Shown here piece after piece: positions 62,811 through 64,000 of a stretch of 64,000 nt of DNA (the first letter of the stretch is position 1; each line of letters opens with the position of its first letter). The notes below the pieces were generated by a model. It ran no database searches. It saw only the letters and a list, made by a program, of their open reading frames with translations, and was not told the DNA's origin. Source of the DNA: G963669295 sp963669295. GTDB lineage: Bacteria > Bacteroidota > Bacteroidia > Flavobacteriales_D > CALLUQ01. Position numbers and translations under genes: made by a program. The stretch covers positions 3,162,001-3,226,000 of the forward strand of contig OY769938.1 of NCBI GenBank assembly GCA_963669295.1, in the 5' to 3' direction.

Positions 62811-63698
62811 TTGAAGCTAGCCGCAATAGATATTGGTTCTAATGCCATCCGCCTGCTGATTGCAGAGGTGTTGGATTTTGATCGGAACATTACCGTTAAA
62901 AAACTTTCGCTTACCCGTGTTGCTGTTCGATTGGGTGAAGATGTATTTACCAAGGGGAAGATTTCGGACGAGAAGGTGAAAAAACTGGTGAAAACCATGA
63001 AGGCGTTTCGGCACCTTATGGAAGTATACGAGGTAGAGGATTTTAGGGCTACAGCTACTTCTGCTATGCGTGAAGCAAAAAACGGGAAGGAAGTGGTAGC
63101 AACCATTAAAGAGCAAGCCCGGGTTAAAATTGACATCATTGACGGAAAAACCGAGGCTTCTTATATCTTCCATACGTTTTTTACGCAACCTATTGATCGC
63201 AATGCCGCTTACCTTTATATTGATGTAGGAGGAGGAAGTACTGAAGTGACCTTGCTGGAAGGAGGAAAGCCCATTCAGTCGAAGTCATTTAAAATAGGTA
63301 CGATTCGAATACTTAAAGACAAGGTTCGAAAAGAAGACTGGAAGGAAATGAAAGAGTGGGTGAGGTCATTAAAAATTGATGGATCGTTGATGGCAATTGG
63401 CACTGGTGGAAACATCAATAAATTGATTAAGCTCTGCAATGTTAAAGATACCAACATCGTTGCTTACGAAAAATTGGCTACTACCAGCAATTGGGTGTCT
63501 TCTTTTTCTATGAAGGAACGCATGAACCTCTTGAACCTTCGCTACGATCGTGCTGATGTAATTGTTCCAGCGTCTCAAATCTACTTGACCATCATGCGCA
63601 TAGCAGGCGTAAATAAAATAATGGTGCCTAAGTTAGGGCTGGCAGATGGCGTGGTGTACAGTCTTTATTATGAACGCCAGCAGCCACTTTCAAAATAA
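62811..63698 (+). CDS. Ppx/GppA exopolyphosphatase-type phosphatase
   Basis: 295 residues from a TTG at 62811, where the conserved KLAAIDIGSNAIRLLI begins; no ATG is available. Actin-like ATPase fold: DIGSN (phosphate 1), YIDVGGGSTEVTLLEGG (phosphate 2), IGTGGNINKL. Degrades polyphosphate and/or hydrolyses pppGpp. It is about half the size of full Ppx, lacking the C-terminal HD part, as in many Bacteroidota. Confidence 0.92.
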   Translation: MKLAAIDIGSNAIRLLIAEVLDFDRNITVKKLSLTRVAVRLGEDVFTKGKISDEKVKKLVKTMKAFRHLMEVYEVEDFRATATSAMREAKNGKEVVATIKEQARVKIDIIDGKTEASYIFHTFFTQPIDRNAAYLYIDVGGGSTEVTLLEGGKPIQSKSFKIGTIRILKDKVRKEDWKEMKEWVRSLKIDGSLMAIGTGGNINKLIKLCNVKDTNIVAYEKLATTSNWVSSFSMKERMNLLNLRYDRADVIVPASQIYLTIMRIAGVNKIMVPKLGLADGVVYSLYYERQQPLSK

Positions 63699-63794
63699 AT
63701 CTTTTCATTTCGTGCAACCTTTTCATTTTTCCTTGTCTTTTTAAAAAACGGCAAAGCAAACCCTTTGCTTGTAAGAAAACTAAAGAGAAATAAA

Positions 63795-64000
63795 ATGAAA
63801 AAGATGTTTATTGGGTTGTTGGTAGCATGTACTACTTACACCTATGCTCAAGAAGCAAATGTTCAACAAGATCGCGAAATGCAAACCTTAATCAAGGAAG
63901 GGGCTAAAGTTGGAGGGTTCCTTGCGTTTGAAATGAAAGGTACCGAAATCAATGATCAAACTGCTTTGTTTACTGGGGGGCGTTTGTCGATGGTTGCAGG
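63795..64000 (+). CDS. Secreted, probably outer-membrane, protein (5' part only)
   Basis: First 68 codons, then the window ends. Signal peptide KKMFIGLLVACTTYTYA-Q; the following text (LIKEGAKVGGFLAFEMKG, TGGRLSMVAG) resembles small Bacteroidota outer-membrane beta-barrel proteins. Family cannot be fixed on this fragment. Confidence 0.7.
   Translation, partial: MKKMFIGLLVACTTYTYAQEANVQQDREMQTLIKEGAKVGGFLAFEMKGTEINDQTALFTGGRLSMVA

Noticed and set aside
63740..63780. GCAAAG/CTTTGC dyad before the last gene as a terminator of the Ppx gene
   Set aside because: Six-bp stem with no T-run; could occur by chance.

Overview
The window is a chromosomal segment of a Bacteroidota bacterium, probably Flavobacteriia-like or a close relative; order and genus cannot be fixed from this sequence alone. 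Four things point there: type IX secretion (T9SS) C-terminal sorting domains of type A and type B, PorE-like OmpA/TPR/PD40 proteins, Bacteroidota promoters (TTG, about 20 bp, TAnnTTTG) with almost no Shine-Dalgarno sites, and a SecDF fusion with type III glutamine synthetase. It reads as ordinary chromosome: no phage, transposase, CRISPR array or rRNA was seen. Both ends cut genes.

Layout. 1-6279 (minus): end of a fused MFS/spermidine-synthase-type gene, a giant FG-GAP/ASPIC lipoprotein, and a sigma factor translationally coupled to a membrane protein carrying PKD and T9SS type B domains. 6574-7999 (plus): mdh and a retropepsin-like protease. 8000-8984 has no convincing gene but holds two degenerate tandem-repeat arrays of 21-22 bp units, separated by a copy of the 3' end of the neighbouring T9SS gene. 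8985-11291 (minus): secreted FG-GAP protein with a type A sorting domain. 11484-18334 (plus): secDF, a TatA-like gene, a Ca/Na antiporter and glnN. 18475-22687: two tandem PorE-like paralogues. 22754-33685: purM, prfA, pyrF, DUF2851, PspC, a K+ channel, an RmlD-like reductase, an AGCS symporter, a HhH protein, apt and an acyl-CoA dehydrogenase.

33748-48867 is the information-processing core: rpsU, a Xer recombinase, hpf, tRNA-Thr/Tyr/Gly/Thr, tuf, tRNA-Trp, secE, nusG, rplKAJL, rpoB, rpoC and a DUF3467 gene. This is the classical tRNA-tufB-secE-nusG-rplKAJL-rpoBC order. Hairpins lie between tuf and tRNA-Trp, rplL and rpoB, and rpoB and rpoC. 48923-59905 is mostly minus strand: patatin-like outer-membrane phospholipase, BtuF-like binding protein, cystathionine beta-synthase-type enzyme, LolC/E-like permease, (plus-strand NamZ), GNAT, aminotransferase and three DUF1573 paralogues. 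The end carries valS, a Ppx/GppA phosphatase and the start of a secreted protein.

The most unusual feature is 8006-8909. Each array has about 18 units of about two helical turns. Each has a few (nearly) invariant columns (G2 and C17 in the first, C12 in the second) although the rest of each unit varies. I do not recognise this as a named element. Next in interest are the sigma factor/T9SS-B membrane protein pair, a patatin gene whose signal peptide is encoded without any ATG/GTG/TTG start, and a LolC/E-type permease whose periplasmic domain seems to contain an internal triplication.
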